From NCBI GenBank assembly GCA_946479665.1, contig CAMLGO010000015.1, forward strand, positions 1 through 12,240: DNA of 12,240 bases. Reading direction: 5' to 3'. The notes below the pieces were generated by a model. It ran no database searches. It saw only the letters and a list, made by a program, of their open reading frames with translations, and was not told where the DNA came from. The translations under genes and the position numbers were made by a program. Positions 1 to 7,677 of the stretch are shown piece after piece. Every line of letters starts with the position of its first letter. Within the stretch, counting starts at the first letter, position 1. Source of the stretch: an uncultured Candidatus Saccharibacteria bacterium. GTDB taxonomy: Bacteria > Patescibacteria > Saccharimonadia > Saccharimonadales > UBA6022.

Positions 1-56
1 TTTTTAAGCGTGTAGAGCTCGGCTTCAAAATGAAATGTCGAGACCTCTGTTTTCAT
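1..56 (-). CDS. Partial gene start, unidentified protein
   Basis: Only the first 18 codons are in the window (MKTEVSTFHFEAELYTLK), then the frame runs off the left edge. The frame is open from the ATG at 54-56. I do not recognise the family from so short a piece. The call rests on its promoter: an extended -10 box (TGC-TATACT) ends six bases before the ATG, the same spacing as at the enolase gene, so transcription would begin at or next to the start codon. There is no Shine-Dalgarno sequence. The gene follows Ku on the same strand with 45 bases between, but its own promoter suggests it is not simply a Ku operon member. Confidence 0.55.
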   Translation of the reverse strand, partial: MKTEVSTFHFEAELYTLK

Positions 57-62
57 ATCTTT

Positions 63-71
63 AGTATAGCA
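63..71 (-). promoter_or_regulatory. Extended -10 promoter, leaderless type
   Basis: On the minus strand the bases read TGC-TATACT (TATACT at 63-68, TG at 70-71), followed by AAAGAT and then ATG. No -35 hexamer is visible at 17 bases. The expected start of transcription falls on the initiation codon of the partial gene at 56. Confidence 0.5.
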
Positions 72-101
72 AATACCGCACCATACAAGCTATTAGTCCT
101 C

Positions 102-881
102 TTACGAACGAAGTACCCTCGGGTCCTCACCGAGCATCTGCTTCATTCTCGTCACCACTTCATTTTCCGGCGTGGCACCGCTCGCCACTGGCTCGTATTT
201 TTTAAGAGGCAGACCCTTGGCTTTTCGCTCGATAAGTTCATTGATCATACCCACTTGTTGGTTACGAAAATCGCTGGCATGAAACGGTAAGTTGTAATGT
301 TCGAATAATCGTGATGCAACGGCAATTTGCGCTGGCGACGGTTGCGGCAGCATCGGTGTTCGCACTTCGCTTCTCGGCACGATCTCTTCATAAAATCGAA
401 GGATCTGAAGTTGCAGCATGCCTTCCTGCGATGACACCATACCCAGGCGCTCGCGGCCATAAAACAAAAACGTAGCAATCGCTACCTTGCCGGTTTTTTC
501 AAATGCTCGCCGTAAGATAGAGTAGGCAAGTTCCCCGCCTCTATCTGGCACTAGATAGTACGGCGTGTCGTAATATATCGGGTCGATCTCTTTTGCTTCG
601 GTGATCTGCCGTATTACAATATCGCGCTCAAAGCTGATATGCCGCTCAAGATCCGTTTCGCTCAGCTCGACATACCCGCCCTCATATTCTGCAGCCCGCA
701 CGATATCGCCATCCGCGACTTCTTCGCCGTCTTTCATACATATCGTCACTCGCTGTACTGGCGAATGATCTTCGGCGTGTAGCTGCACAAAACGCGGAGC
801 AGTCGAGCGCGTCGCAGCATACAGCCGCACCGGCATCATTACGTCACCGATCCGAAAATAACCTTTCCATGATGCTCTCAT
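102..881 (-). CDS. ku: Ku protein, non-homologous end joining
   Basis: 259 residues matching the bacterial Ku family along its length. The N-terminus MRASWKGYFRIGDVMMPVRLY fits the family pattern, as do FVQLH (31-35), DGEEV (51-55), EIDPIYYDTPYYLVPD (98-113) and the helix-rich stretch TGKVAIATFLFYGRERL (130-146). Bacterial Ku forms a homodimeric ring that threads onto double-strand DNA ends and recruits the ligase LigD. The length is near the low end for the family. After the core there is only a short C-terminal tail and no lysine-rich extension. The ATG has an excellent Shine-Dalgarno, AAAGGAGGTGA at 885-895, which fixes the start. The stop is TAA. No LigD-like ligase is visible in the window, so the partner must lie elsewhere if the pathway is complete. 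I am confident of the family; the pathway being active is inference. Confidence 0.93.
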   Translation of the reverse strand: MRASWKGYFRIGDVMMPVRLYAATRSTAPRFVQLHAEDHSPVQRVTICMKDGEEVADGDIVRAAEYEGGYVELSETDLERHISFERDIVIRQITEAKEIDPIYYDTPYYLVPDRGGELAYSILRRAFEKTGKVAIATFLFYGRERLGMVSSQEGMLQLQILRFYEEIVPRSEVRTPMLPQPSPAQIAVASRLFEHYNLPFHASDFRNQQVGMINELIERKAKGLPLKKYEPVASGATPENEVVTRMKQMLGEDPRVLRS

Positions 882-959
882 CGCTCACCTCCTTTCGAGG
901 TTTACTCTTTTGTCATCAACGGCCGAATCCGTACAAGCACTCACACTGCTTATGCTTTT

Positions 960-988
960 ATTATAGTCCTGTTTGTAGTTGGTGAAAA
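960..988 (-). promoter_or_regulatory. Probable promoter of ku
   Basis: On the minus strand there is a perfect TATAAT at 960-965. TTTTCA lies at 983-988, 17 bases upstream (four of six matches to TTGACA). This gives a leader of roughly 70 bases carrying the strong ribosome binding site of ku. It lies in the 162-base divergent gap shared with the peptidase gene. Confidence 0.5.
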
Positions 989-1010
989 ATCTACCCCTGT
1001 TTGACCTTAA

Positions 1011-1019
1011 TGATATAAT
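1011..1019 (+). promoter_or_regulatory. Extended -10 promoter of the S51 peptidase gene
   Basis: TGA-TATAAT is a perfect extended -10 (TG at 1011-1012, TATAAT at 1014-1019). No clear -35 is present. Transcription should start near 1026, giving a leader of about 18 bases. AAGGA at 1027-1031 is a rather distant ribosome binding site, 12 bases from the ATG. Confidence 0.55.
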
Positions 1020-1043
1020 TCTTAAAAAGGAACCAATATTTAT

Positions 1044-1811
1044 ATGGGAAAAATTATTGCAATCGGCGGTGGAGAAATCGGACGACCTAAGGGTGATGGC
1101 GGTTTTTACCCTATAGAAACGTCGACTATCGACCACGAGATCCTCTCACTCACCGGTAAGAAAAATCCCTCTCTTCTCTTCCTTCCAACTGCAAGCCACG
1201 ACTCGACCGGCTACTTTGAAGTTGTGAAGAAGAATTTTACAGAGATCGGATTCAAGTCGGTTGATGTGCTATATCTATCCGACAAAACATTATCACAGGA
1301 GCACATAGAAAGAACCATCCTCTCCCACGACGCCATCTACGTAGGCGGTGGCGATACATTGTATATGATGACACTATGGCGACGACTTGGCGTCGATAAA
1401 ATACTCAAAGAAGCACTCGACCGCGACATCGTGCTTGCCGGTCTTAGTGCTGGCTCGATATGCTGGTTTGCCTGCGGCAACTCCGACTCGCGCAAGTTTA
1501 ACAGCGGCAGCAACCAACTCATTAAAGTTACCGGGCTTGGTTTTATCGATGCACTCCATTGTCCACACTACGATGCAGAGCCGTTCCGCCAAGAAGACCT
1601 AAAAAGAATGATGAAATCGACTTCAAAAGTAGCGATAGCACTCGACAACTGCACGGCACTCGAAGTTATCGACGGCACTTACCGAATCATCCAGAGCAAA
1701 CCAGGTGCAAGAGCCCGAAAAGCCTATTGGAAACGCGGTGAATATATCGTTCGCGAGATAAAGCCGAGTGAAACATTTAAAGATATTCGAGAGCTTACGC
1801 AAAAAGCTTAG
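1044..1811 (+). CDS. Peptidase E-like serine peptidase (family S51)
   Basis: 255 residues of the S51 / dipeptidase E fold, which is related to class I glutamine amidotransferases. Visible landmarks are the N-terminal strand-turn IIAIGGGEIG (4-13), FLPTASHDS (46-54), YVGGGDTLYMM (99-109) and the nucleophile elbow GLSAGS with catalytic Ser135. Further on is CPHYD, with His175 as the likely catalytic histidine. Family members cleave N-terminal aspartyl dipeptides or related peptides in the cytoplasm. The glycine-rich GGGDT next to the Ser elbow is characteristic, but the substrate cannot be read from sequence; a cyanophycinase-like or general peptidase role is possible. It is transcribed alone and divergently from ku. 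Its TAG stop lies inside the hairpin that terminates the convergent gpmA. Confidence 0.88.
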   Translation: MGKIIAIGGGEIGRPKGDGGFYPIETSTIDHEILSLTGKKNPSLLFLPTASHDSTGYFEVVKKNFTEIGFKSVDVLYLSDKTLSQEHIERTILSHDAIYVGGGDTLYMMTLWRRLGVDKILKEALDRDIVLAGLSAGSICWFACGNSDSRKFNSGSNQLIKVTGLGFIDALHCPHYDAEPFRQEDLKRMMKSTSKVAIALDNCTALEVIDGTYRIIQSKPGARARKAYWKRGEYIVREIKPSETFKDIRELTQKA

Positions 1812-1839
1812 CCCCAGAGAAACATTCTCTAGAGCTAAG
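1801..1839 (-). terminator. Intrinsic terminator of gpmA, overlapping the end of the peptidase gene
   Basis: Arms 1807-1821 and 1825-1839 form a 15-position stem with a three-base loop. Read on the minus strand, the two imperfect positions are G-U wobbles and the stem is followed by five T (1801-1805). Read on the plus strand, they are C-A mismatches and no T-run follows. The hairpin therefore serves gpmA, yet it contains the peptidase stop codon. Confidence 0.75.
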
Positions 1840-1849
1840 AATAGAGTAC

Positions 1850-2500
1850 TTACGCCTTTGGCGGGGTCGTATCGATATGACGAACTTCCTTCTTGTGTAG
1901 ATCGCCCCCGGGGGCAATATGGTAAAGCAGCACCTGGCCGAAGCTCATCTCCACTTCGGCAATCTCTTCTTCGTGAATGTCCTCTAGGTGCTTCATGAGG
2001 GCACGGATCGAGTTTCCGTGCGCCACGAGTAGAATATTCTCGCCTTCTTGTAGCCGTGGCAAAATCTCCTTATCAAAGAATGGTACGACACGGCCATGGA
2101 CATCCTTGAGTGTCTCGCCGCCCGGTACCGGATAGTCCCAGCCGCGGCGAATACCTTTAAAAGCTTCATCGCCGATTTCTTCTTGAACTTCCCATTTATT
2201 CTTGCCGGTCAGATCGCCGTAGTCACGTTCATTGACTGCACCATGAATATGGTGTGGCACGTCAGGATGTTCGCTTCCCTTCAAAATACCGTGTAACGTC
2301 TGGTGAGTCCGTTTCTGCTCTGAGGTATAGACAGCATCGAAGGTAATACCTTTAAGAATCTCACCAATCTTTAAAGCCTCTTCGTGACCTTTTTCCGTGA
2401 GATTAACATCGTTCAATCCCGTCCATTTTCCAAGGACATTCCATTCTGATTCTGCGTGGCGGCTAATCACTAGTAAGCCTGTTTTTGGTTGCTCATTCAT
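1850..2500 (-). CDS. gpmA: 2,3-bisphosphoglycerate-dependent phosphoglycerate mutase
   Basis: 216 residues of the histidine phosphatase superfamily, cofactor-dependent phosphoglycerate mutase type. It interconverts 3- and 2-phosphoglycerate in the cytoplasm, the step before enolase, which is encoded divergently next door. Seen directly: SRHAESEWN with the phospho-accepting His15 (most relatives have RHGES), Arg64 in TSEQKRTHQT, NERDYGDLTGKNK with Glu91, and LLVAHGNSIRALMKHLE with His161. These blocks are diagnostic of GpmA rather than generic phosphatases. It is shorter than the 250-residue E. coli enzyme, as many bacterial forms are. The usual H in NERHYG is D here. There is no Shine-Dalgarno; a -10 box lies six bases before ATG, suggesting a leaderless mRNA. 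Transcription ends at the hairpin at 1801-1839. Confidence 0.93.
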   Translation of the reverse strand: MNEQPKTGLLVISRHAESEWNVLGKWTGLNDVNLTEKGHEEALKIGEILKGITFDAVYTSEQKRTHQTLHGILKGSEHPDVPHHIHGAVNERDYGDLTGKNKWEVQEEIGDEAFKGIRRGWDYPVPGGETLKDVHGRVVPFFDKEILPRLQEGENILLVAHGNSIRALMKHLEDIHEEEIAEVEMSFGQVLLYHIAPGGDLHKKEVRHIDTTPPKA

Positions 2501-2506
2501 ATCTTT

Positions 2507-2535
2507 ATTATGCGCCGATACTCGCCCAGGTTCAA
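2507..2535 (-). promoter_or_regulatory. gpmA promoter, leaderless type
   Basis: On the minus strand CATAAT (2507-2512) ends six bases (AAAGAT) before the gpmA ATG. TTGAAC (2530-2535) lies exactly 17 bases upstream. Transcription should start at the initiation codon. It shares a 69-base divergent gap with the eno promoter. Confidence 0.55.
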
Positions 2536-2554
2536 CAAATTAGCAAACAGCTAG

Positions 2555-3856
<1,302 letters not shown>

Positions 3857-3870
3857 CCCACATATTATAA

Positions 3871-3903
3871 CCCCGCCTTGGCATCTCAGGTGCCAAGGCG
3901 GGG
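3871..3903. terminator. Bidirectional intrinsic terminator between eno and the convergent membrane-peptide gene
   Basis: A perfect 13-bp GC-rich stem (arms 3871-3883 and 3891-3903) has a seven-base loop. On the plus strand it is followed by TATTCTAAT; on the minus strand by TTATAATATG. The U-tracts are imperfect, but the stem is very stable and lies between two converging genes. Confidence 0.85.
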
Positions 3904-3928
3904 TATTCTAATGGGGACTATAATTGTA

Positions 3929-4126
3929 CTATTTCTTCCTAGTCGTATATGTTGCGTATAGTAAGCCGAAAACAACGCCTAACGGCATTCCGAAAGCGAT
4001 ACCTAGTCCGATGTTATGCAAAATCGTCATACCAAAGATAACTCCGAATAGCAGTCCATAAGGCACACCCAATGCAACGCTTAGCGCTAATTTATCGTCT
4101 TTTTTTGTGTCTTTTTGCTTATTCAT
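3929..4126 (-). CDS. Small glycine-zipper membrane peptide
   Basis: 65 residues: a charged N-terminus (MNKQKDTKKDDK), two glycine-rich hydrophobic helices, then a basic end TTRKK. The two helices are repeats of one pattern: LGVPYGLLFGVIFG (19-32) and FGMPLGVVFGLLYA (45-58). This suggests an internal duplication and tight helix packing as in glycine-zipper proteins. The family is not recognised. The start is firm: the ribosome binding site AAGGAG is made of the last Lys-Glu codons of the upstream DUF2130 gene, and that gene's TAG ends two bases before this ATG, so translation is probably coupled. Co-expression with the DUF2130 protein is likely. A membrane partner or anchor role is a guess. 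Confidence 0.75.
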   Translation of the reverse strand: MNKQKDTKKDDKLALSVALGVPYGLLFGVIFGMTILHNIGLGIAFGMPLGVVFGLLYATYTTRKK

Positions 4127-4128
4127 AT

Positions 4129-5436
4129 CTACTCCTTATCGTTTAATTCGGCAAACTTGGCTGCCATAGTTGGATTACCACGAGTTAGCTTTTTCACTGT
4201 CAGCTCATCGGCTTTATTGTTTGCTATGCGCAGATTATCTTCAGAGCGTAGAAGGTTCTCTTTTGTCTTCTGTAACTGGGCGATCGACTTATCGATACTA
4301 TCGATAGCCGTTGAGAACTTTTCTGATGCTAGGCGGTAGTTGCGGCCAAACGATTCGCGAAAATCATTTAGCTGGCCTTCGAAGTTAGTAACATCGACGT
4401 TTTGCGCGCGGACCAGCGCCAGTTCGGACTTGTACTTAAGTGAATTGAGTGCGGCGTTGCGCAAGAGTGTGATGATCGGGATAAAGAACTGCGGACGGAT
4501 GACGTACATCTTATCGTGGCGGTGTGAAACATCCACGATGCCGCCATTGTATAGTTCATTGTCGGCCTCAAGCAGGCTCACGAGTACGGCATATTCGCAT
4601 TTCTTCTCGGCGCGGTCTTTGTCGAGCTCGCGCAGGAAGTCTTCGTTCTTCTTTTTGGTGGCAGTTTCGTCGCCTTCGTTTTTCATCTCGAACATGATCG
4701 AGATGATCTCGTTGCCGGCATCGTCGGTTTCGCGGTAAATGTAGTCGCCCTTACTGCCCGAGCTAGCGTCATTATCTTTTTCGAAGTAAGCGTTTTGGAA
4801 ACCGGTTGCGCGCAGCTTATTAAACTCGATCTCGCAGTGCTGCTCGAGGGTCTCGCCCACCATCTTGGTGGAGAGCTTGGCTTTCATGTCTTTTCGAAGC
4901 GCAATCTCATCATCTTTGAGCTTGATGATATCATCTTTCGTCTTCAACTCGGCGGCAAACTTTTCTTTGAGTGATGTTTCGAGGAGTTGCTTTTCGCTAT
5001 CTTTCATCTTGAGCTCACCGGCAAGCTCGTCGCGCTCTTTTTCGACCTTATTCACCGCTTCGGTAACGGCAAGTTGCTTCTCGGTTTCGATAGCTTGTAG
5101 CTTTGCTTTTAGGTCGGCAAGCTGGGCATCTTTTTCGGCTGCTAGTCGCGCAGCCGAGAGCTCACCTTCGGCGGTGAGCTCTTTGATCTTGGCGGTTGCT
5201 CGTGCCTTCAGGTCTGCAATTTCAGCATCCTTTTTAGAAATGTCAGCCTGTAGCTCATTCTTAGTGTTCGCTTCGGCAAGCTTAATAGCGTTTTGTTTAT
5301 CTCTCTCGAGCATGCCTACACGTTCGCGCAATTCTTCCTCAAACTCATGGTCCCGGACCTGCTTGAGGATATCAGCAAAACCGGCCTCGTCGACTTTGAA
5401 AGCCTTTTTACAGTGTGGACATATAATTTCGTTCAT
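4129..5436 (-). CDS. DUF2130 coiled-coil protein
   Basis: 435 residues. A short N-terminal CxxC knuckle (C6-P-H-C9) is followed by the motif [23 protein letters not shown] long charged coiled coil runs from about 30 to 190, and the DUF2130 domain from about 190 to 420. The domain contains [27 protein letters not shown] and [11 protein letters not shown]. Function is not established. The order helix, Asp231 in GDYIY, then Glu250-x-Lys252 (FEMK) resembles the D...ExK core of PD-(D/E)XK nucleases; that reading is my inference. No Shine-Dalgarno precedes the ATG; a TATAAT sits eight bases before it. The gene lies 23 bases after the wall-protein gene and is coupled to the downstream membrane peptide. 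A scrap of a second copy lies near 7700. Confidence 0.88.
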   Translation of the reverse strand: MNEIICPHCKKAFKVDEAGFADILKQVRDHEFEEELRERVGMLERDKQNAIKLAEANTKNELQADISKKDAEIADLKARATAKIKELTAEGELSAARLAAEKDAQLADLKAKLQAIETEKQLAVTEAVNKVEKERDELAGELKMKDSEKQLLETSLKEKFAAELKTKDDIIKLKDDEIALRKDMKAKLSTKMVGETLEQHCEIEFNKLRATGFQNAYFEKDNDASSGSKGDYIYRETDDAGNEIISIMFEMKNEGDETATKKKNEDFLRELDKDRAEKKCEYAVLVSLLEADNELYNGGIVDVSHRHDKMYVIRPQFFIPIITLLRNAALNSLKYKSELALVRAQNVDVTNFEGQLNDFRESFGRNYRLASEKFSTAIDSIDKSIAQLQKTKENLLRSEDNLRIANNKADELTVKKLTRGNPTMAAKFAELNDKE

Positions 5437-5444
5437 TACGTTCT

Positions 5445-5450
5445 ATTATA
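5445..5450 (-). promoter_or_regulatory. -10 box of the DUF2130 gene
   Basis: On the minus strand TATAAT ends eight bases before the ATG at 5436, inside the 23-base gap after the wall-protein gene. No -35 consensus is seen at 17 bases. The position implies a leaderless or nearly leaderless transcript, separate from or in addition to read-through from upstream. Confidence 0.5.
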
Positions 5451-5459
5451 CAGTGCGGA

Positions 5460-6323
5460 CTATCTACCGTCGTAATTTGTCCAGTCGGTCGCAAGGTCAA
5501 ATCCATACGGATGCCGCACCACAAACCCGCCCGTGTCGTAAACCTTGCCCGGACCCATGCTAGTATCGACAACCGTGCACCGCGGATAGGCAGCGTAATT
5601 TGCCGCCACGAGCACATAGCCATCTTGGTCGACTTTCGCGCCATCGGAGCGAATCGTATACGAGCCCCCTGCGCCACAGCTTCGAATCACTATGTTCATC
5701 GGCAAGTCATAATACGTTTCACGGTGCGCGACACCGCTCGTATCAACATATACATGCGCTCCTTTTGAGCTTGTGAGTGCATTTGGCTTCGGCCGGAAGA
5801 TGACAGGAGCTGGCTTCAGATCTTCCTTCTTGGCCCGCGACACAACAAGTTCGGTCGGGGCACCGTCGAGCACTGAGTTCGTCCGCCGAAATGTAGTCGT
5901 ATCTTTACTATCGAGCGCCTTAAGGCCGGCTTCTTGCAGTATCTCATTTGGCGATTGCCGAACCGTCATCACCGTTTGCCGTATATTTCCGTCGGCCACA
6001 GCAACCAGTCGGGACCGATAGATAATAACATCAGCGTCTGATGTCGTTAGCTTGGTATCGATTGACGGCTCGACAATATCCTGCGGCTCAATAGCAATAC
6101 TAGCAATCTGCAGAGCATCCCCTACGGTGTCGGCGGGCGTTAAAATAGTGCGCTTTATGCCACGATCATAAATCGTTACTAATCGTTGCGGATATGCAGC
6201 AGTCAGTACTTGCGCAGCTATATACCATACTAGCAAGCACACTGCCGCTAGACCCCAGGCAAATAGCAATAGATGTTTCGTTTGAATTTGCAGTAATCGC
6301 TGGTGTTTTGATAGTTTCTTCAT
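5460..6323 (-). CDS. Membrane-anchored DUF348 and 3D-domain wall protein
   Basis: 287 residues. A basic N-terminus is followed by one membrane helix (about 18-43), so the bulk is predicted outside the membrane. Next come two ubiquitin-like DUF348 repeats (about 46-90 and 96-140; each has a strand, a TILTPADTVGDAL / TVMTVRQSPNEIL turn-helix and a second strand). A C-terminal double-psi barrel of the 3D type (about 205-287) follows, with Asp253, Asp263 in YDTGG and Asp276 as the candidate three aspartates. This order matches YabE/Rpf-like wall-remodelling proteins, although the G5 domain usual between the parts is not evident. Relatives act as lytic transglycosylase-like or stationary-phase wall enzymes. 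Two -10 boxes lie upstream; there is no clear Shine-Dalgarno. Confidence 0.8.
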   Translation of the reverse strand: MKKLSKHQRLLQIQTKHLLLFAWGLAAVCLLVWYIAAQVLTAAYPQRLVTIYDRGIKRTILTPADTVGDALQIASIAIEPQDIVEPSIDTKLTTSDADVIIYRSRLVAVADGNIRQTVMTVRQSPNEILQEAGLKALDSKDTTTFRRTNSVLDGAPTELVVSRAKKEDLKPAPVIFRPKPNALTSSKGAHVYVDTSGVAHRETYYDLPMNIVIRSCGAGGSYTIRSDGAKVDQDGYVLVAANYAAYPRCTVVDTSMGPGKVYDTGGFVVRHPYGFDLATDWTNYDGR

Positions 6324-6340
6324 ACGATGAGTTTATTCAT

Positions 6341-6370
6341 AGTATACTCTTTTACCACATAAGTATTATA
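6341..6370 (-). promoter_or_regulatory. Candidate promoters of the wall-protein gene
   Basis: Two -10 boxes lie on the minus strand: TATACT (6341-6346), 17 bases before the ATG, and TATAAT (6365-6370) further up. Neither has a convincing -35. The nearer one would give a leader of roughly ten bases without a ribosome binding site. Confidence 0.4.
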
Positions 6371-6379
6371 GAGATAGTA

Positions 6380-6391
6380 CCGTACTTACGG
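6380..6391. repeat. Short palindrome CCGTA-CT-TACGG
   Basis: Five-base inverted arms around two bases, just upstream of the candidate promoters of the wall-protein gene and downstream of the small membrane gene. It could be a regulator binding site or chance. Confidence 0.25.
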
Positions 6392-6439
6392 ACACTGCTT
6401 ACTCCTCTTGGCAATTGAGAAGGCCGGCGGGACGACGAA

Positions 6440-6649
6440 TTACTTTTTGCCGTTCAGATATTTGCCGGCAATGCTGAGTGCGAATGATGGCAGTATGATA
6501 AACACCGTAATGAGCAGTAGCCGCATCAGCAATTCGCTCAAAGGAGAGTCCGGCTTATCCGGGCCAGAGCCGGTCAAGACAACCAGTATGCCGATAACAC
6601 CAAAGGTCACCGACGCGTAGATAAATACTCGTGTAGCTATTTTCTGCAT
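6440..6649 (-). CDS. Small two-helix membrane protein
   Basis: 69 residues with two hydrophobic helices (about 8-26 and 42-62), joined by a polar proline-rich loop (GSGPDKPDSPLSE) and ending in a basic tail (NGKK). The family is not recognised. Its ATG lies four bases after the stop of the upstream VOC gene, so the two form an operon and are probably translated in succession. A weak AAGAG motif overlaps the stop region. There is no enzymatic motif. The function may be linked to the VOC protein only through shared expression. Confidence 0.65.
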   Translation of the reverse strand: MQKIATRVFIYASVTFGVIGILVVLTGSGPDKPDSPLSELLMRLLLITVFIILPSFALSIAGKYLNGKK

Positions 6650-6653
6650 ATAC

Positions 6654-7052
6654 TTACTCTTGCGCTTCGCTCACGGCGTTAAACATCCAGCGCACACCAA
6701 ACCTGTCGACCAGCTCGCCATACTCATCGCCCCACTGCTCTACCTTTAGTTCGCGTACATCGCTCGCACCATCAGACAATTGAGCAAACAGCCCGCGCAG
6801 CTCGTCGCTAGTGCCACTCAAGCTCAGCGCAATGCCTGCCGGCGTCTCCTCCATGGCATCACTACCCATAATAAACGCCTTGTCGTCGATCACCAGCGCC
6901 GAATGCATCACGCCGTCAGCCGGCGCATCTGGAATACCAAACTGACCAAACGTCACGATATCCGCACGCCCACCAAACACGCTTTCATAAAATGTCATCG
7001 CCTCTCGCGCCCGGCCCTTGAAACTGATATATGGTTGCAAACTATAGCTCAT
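6654..7052 (-). CDS. PhnB-like VOC (glyoxalase/bleomycin resistance) protein
   Basis: 132 residues of the vicinal oxygen chelate superfamily, PhnB/COG2764 branch. Recognisable blocks are PYISFKGRAREAMTFYESVFGG (7-28), the strand GVMHSALVIDDKAFIMGSD (47-65) with the potential metal ligand His50, and WGDEYGELVDRFGVRWMFN (107-125). Members are small cytoplasmic dimers; actual substrates are mostly unknown, and the family label '3-demethylubiquinone methyltransferase' is unreliable. The start is fixed by the strong ribosome binding site AAGGAGGG just before the ATG. It heads a two-gene operon with the small membrane protein and is divergent from a second VOC gene 118 bases away, a paralogous arrangement. 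Confidence 0.88.
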   Translation of the reverse strand: MSYSLQPYISFKGRAREAMTFYESVFGGRADIVTFGQFGIPDAPADGVMHSALVIDDKAFIMGSDAMEETPAGIALSLSGTSDELRGLFAQLSDGASDVRELKVEQWGDEYGELVDRFGVRWMFNAVSEAQE

Positions 7053-7075
7053 AATCCCTCCTTTTATCTCCTTTC

Positions 7076-7081
7076 AGTATA
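7076..7081 (-). promoter_or_regulatory. -10 box of the VOC/membrane-protein operon
   Basis: TATACT on the minus strand lies 23 bases before the ATG, followed by a purine-rich leader with two AAGGAG-like motifs. No -35 match is seen at 17 bases. Confidence 0.45.
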
Positions 7082-7125
7082 CTCCTCGCATATCGGCAAT
7101 GCATCAACACCACTTCTCTGATGTT

Positions 7126-7134
7126 TGCTAAGAT
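7126..7134 (+). promoter_or_regulatory. Extended -10 promoter of the second VOC gene
   Basis: TGC-TAAGAT (TG at 7126-7127, TAAGAT at 7129-7134), without a clear -35. The leader is about 30 bases and carries GGGGGA (7157-7162) eight bases before the ATG. Confidence 0.4.
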
Positions 7135-7170
7135 AGAAATAGCACCAACTCTTACCGGGGGAATAACTAA

Positions 7171-7608
7171 ATGGCAACTATCAATCCTTACATCAACTTC
7201 AACGGAAATGCCGAAGAAGCCTTCACTTTTTACAAATCCGTGTTTGGCGGAGAGTTTGGATCGGTGATACGTTTCAAAGATCTCGAAAGCTCCGAGTTCT
7301 CCGTGCCGGAACACGAGGAAAATAAAATCATGCGTATTACGTTGCCTATCGGAGGCAACACTTTAATCGCCAATGATGTTCCCGAAAGCATGGGTCGGGT
7401 AAGCGAAAATGAAAACAGGTCCAAGATAGCGATCAGTGCACAGACTAAAGAAGAAGCCGACAAGCTATTCAAAGGGCTTTCGGAAGGCGGTGCTGTTGAA
7501 ATGCCTATGGACGAGAGTCCTTGGGGTACCTATTTTGCTATGTTCAGAGATAAGTATGGGATTGAGTGGACGGTGGAGTTCGATGCAAACAAAGCCGGAC
7601 AAGCGTAG
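7171..7608 (+). CDS. PhnB-like VOC protein, divergent paralogue
   Basis: 145 residues of the same PhnB/VOC branch as the protein at 6654-7052. It has PYINFNGNAEEAFTFYKSVFGG (6-27), NKIMRITLPIGGNTLIANDVPESMG (51-75) and WGTYFAMFRDKYGIEWTVEFD (118-138). In the strand that carries the first metal-site histidine in relatives (MH), this protein has MR (Arg55), so metal binding may be altered. It also has a longer RFKDLESSEF insertion after the first helix, typical of a different PhnB subgroup. Separate acquisition is therefore more likely than recent duplication. The start is supported by the GGGGGA ribosome binding site. Its stop codon lies inside a short hairpin. Confidence 0.88.
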   Translation: MATINPYINFNGNAEEAFTFYKSVFGGEFGSVIRFKDLESSEFSVPEHEENKIMRITLPIGGNTLIANDVPESMGRVSENENRSKIAISAQTKEEADKLFKGLSEGGAVEMPMDESPWGTYFAMFRDKYGIEWTVEFDANKAGQA

Positions 7609-7671
7609 CGGTACTACGCCCGGGCAATAAACCTAGGCATGGTGTGATATTTACCCGGAGAACGGTTCTCC
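7603..7671 (+). terminator. Two weak hairpins after the second VOC gene
   Basis: First hairpin: GCGTAG (7603-7608) pairs with CTACGC (7614-7619) around five bases and includes the stop codon. Second: GGAGAA pairs with TTCTCC within 7657-7671. Neither is followed by a proper T-run, so termination is uncertain. Confidence 0.3.
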
Positions 7672-7677
7672 AGATTC

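Noticed and set aside
4865..5563. Long plus-strand frame of 232 codons antisense to the DUF2130 gene
   Set aside because: It mirrors the low-complexity coiled-coil codons (Ser/Phe/Ala-rich on the opposite strand), lacks a ribosome binding site and runs over two real genes.
6324..6346. Six-codon leader ORF before the wall-protein gene overlapping its start
   Set aside because: The -10 box directly abuts its ATG, so the transcript would start inside it and it could not be translated.
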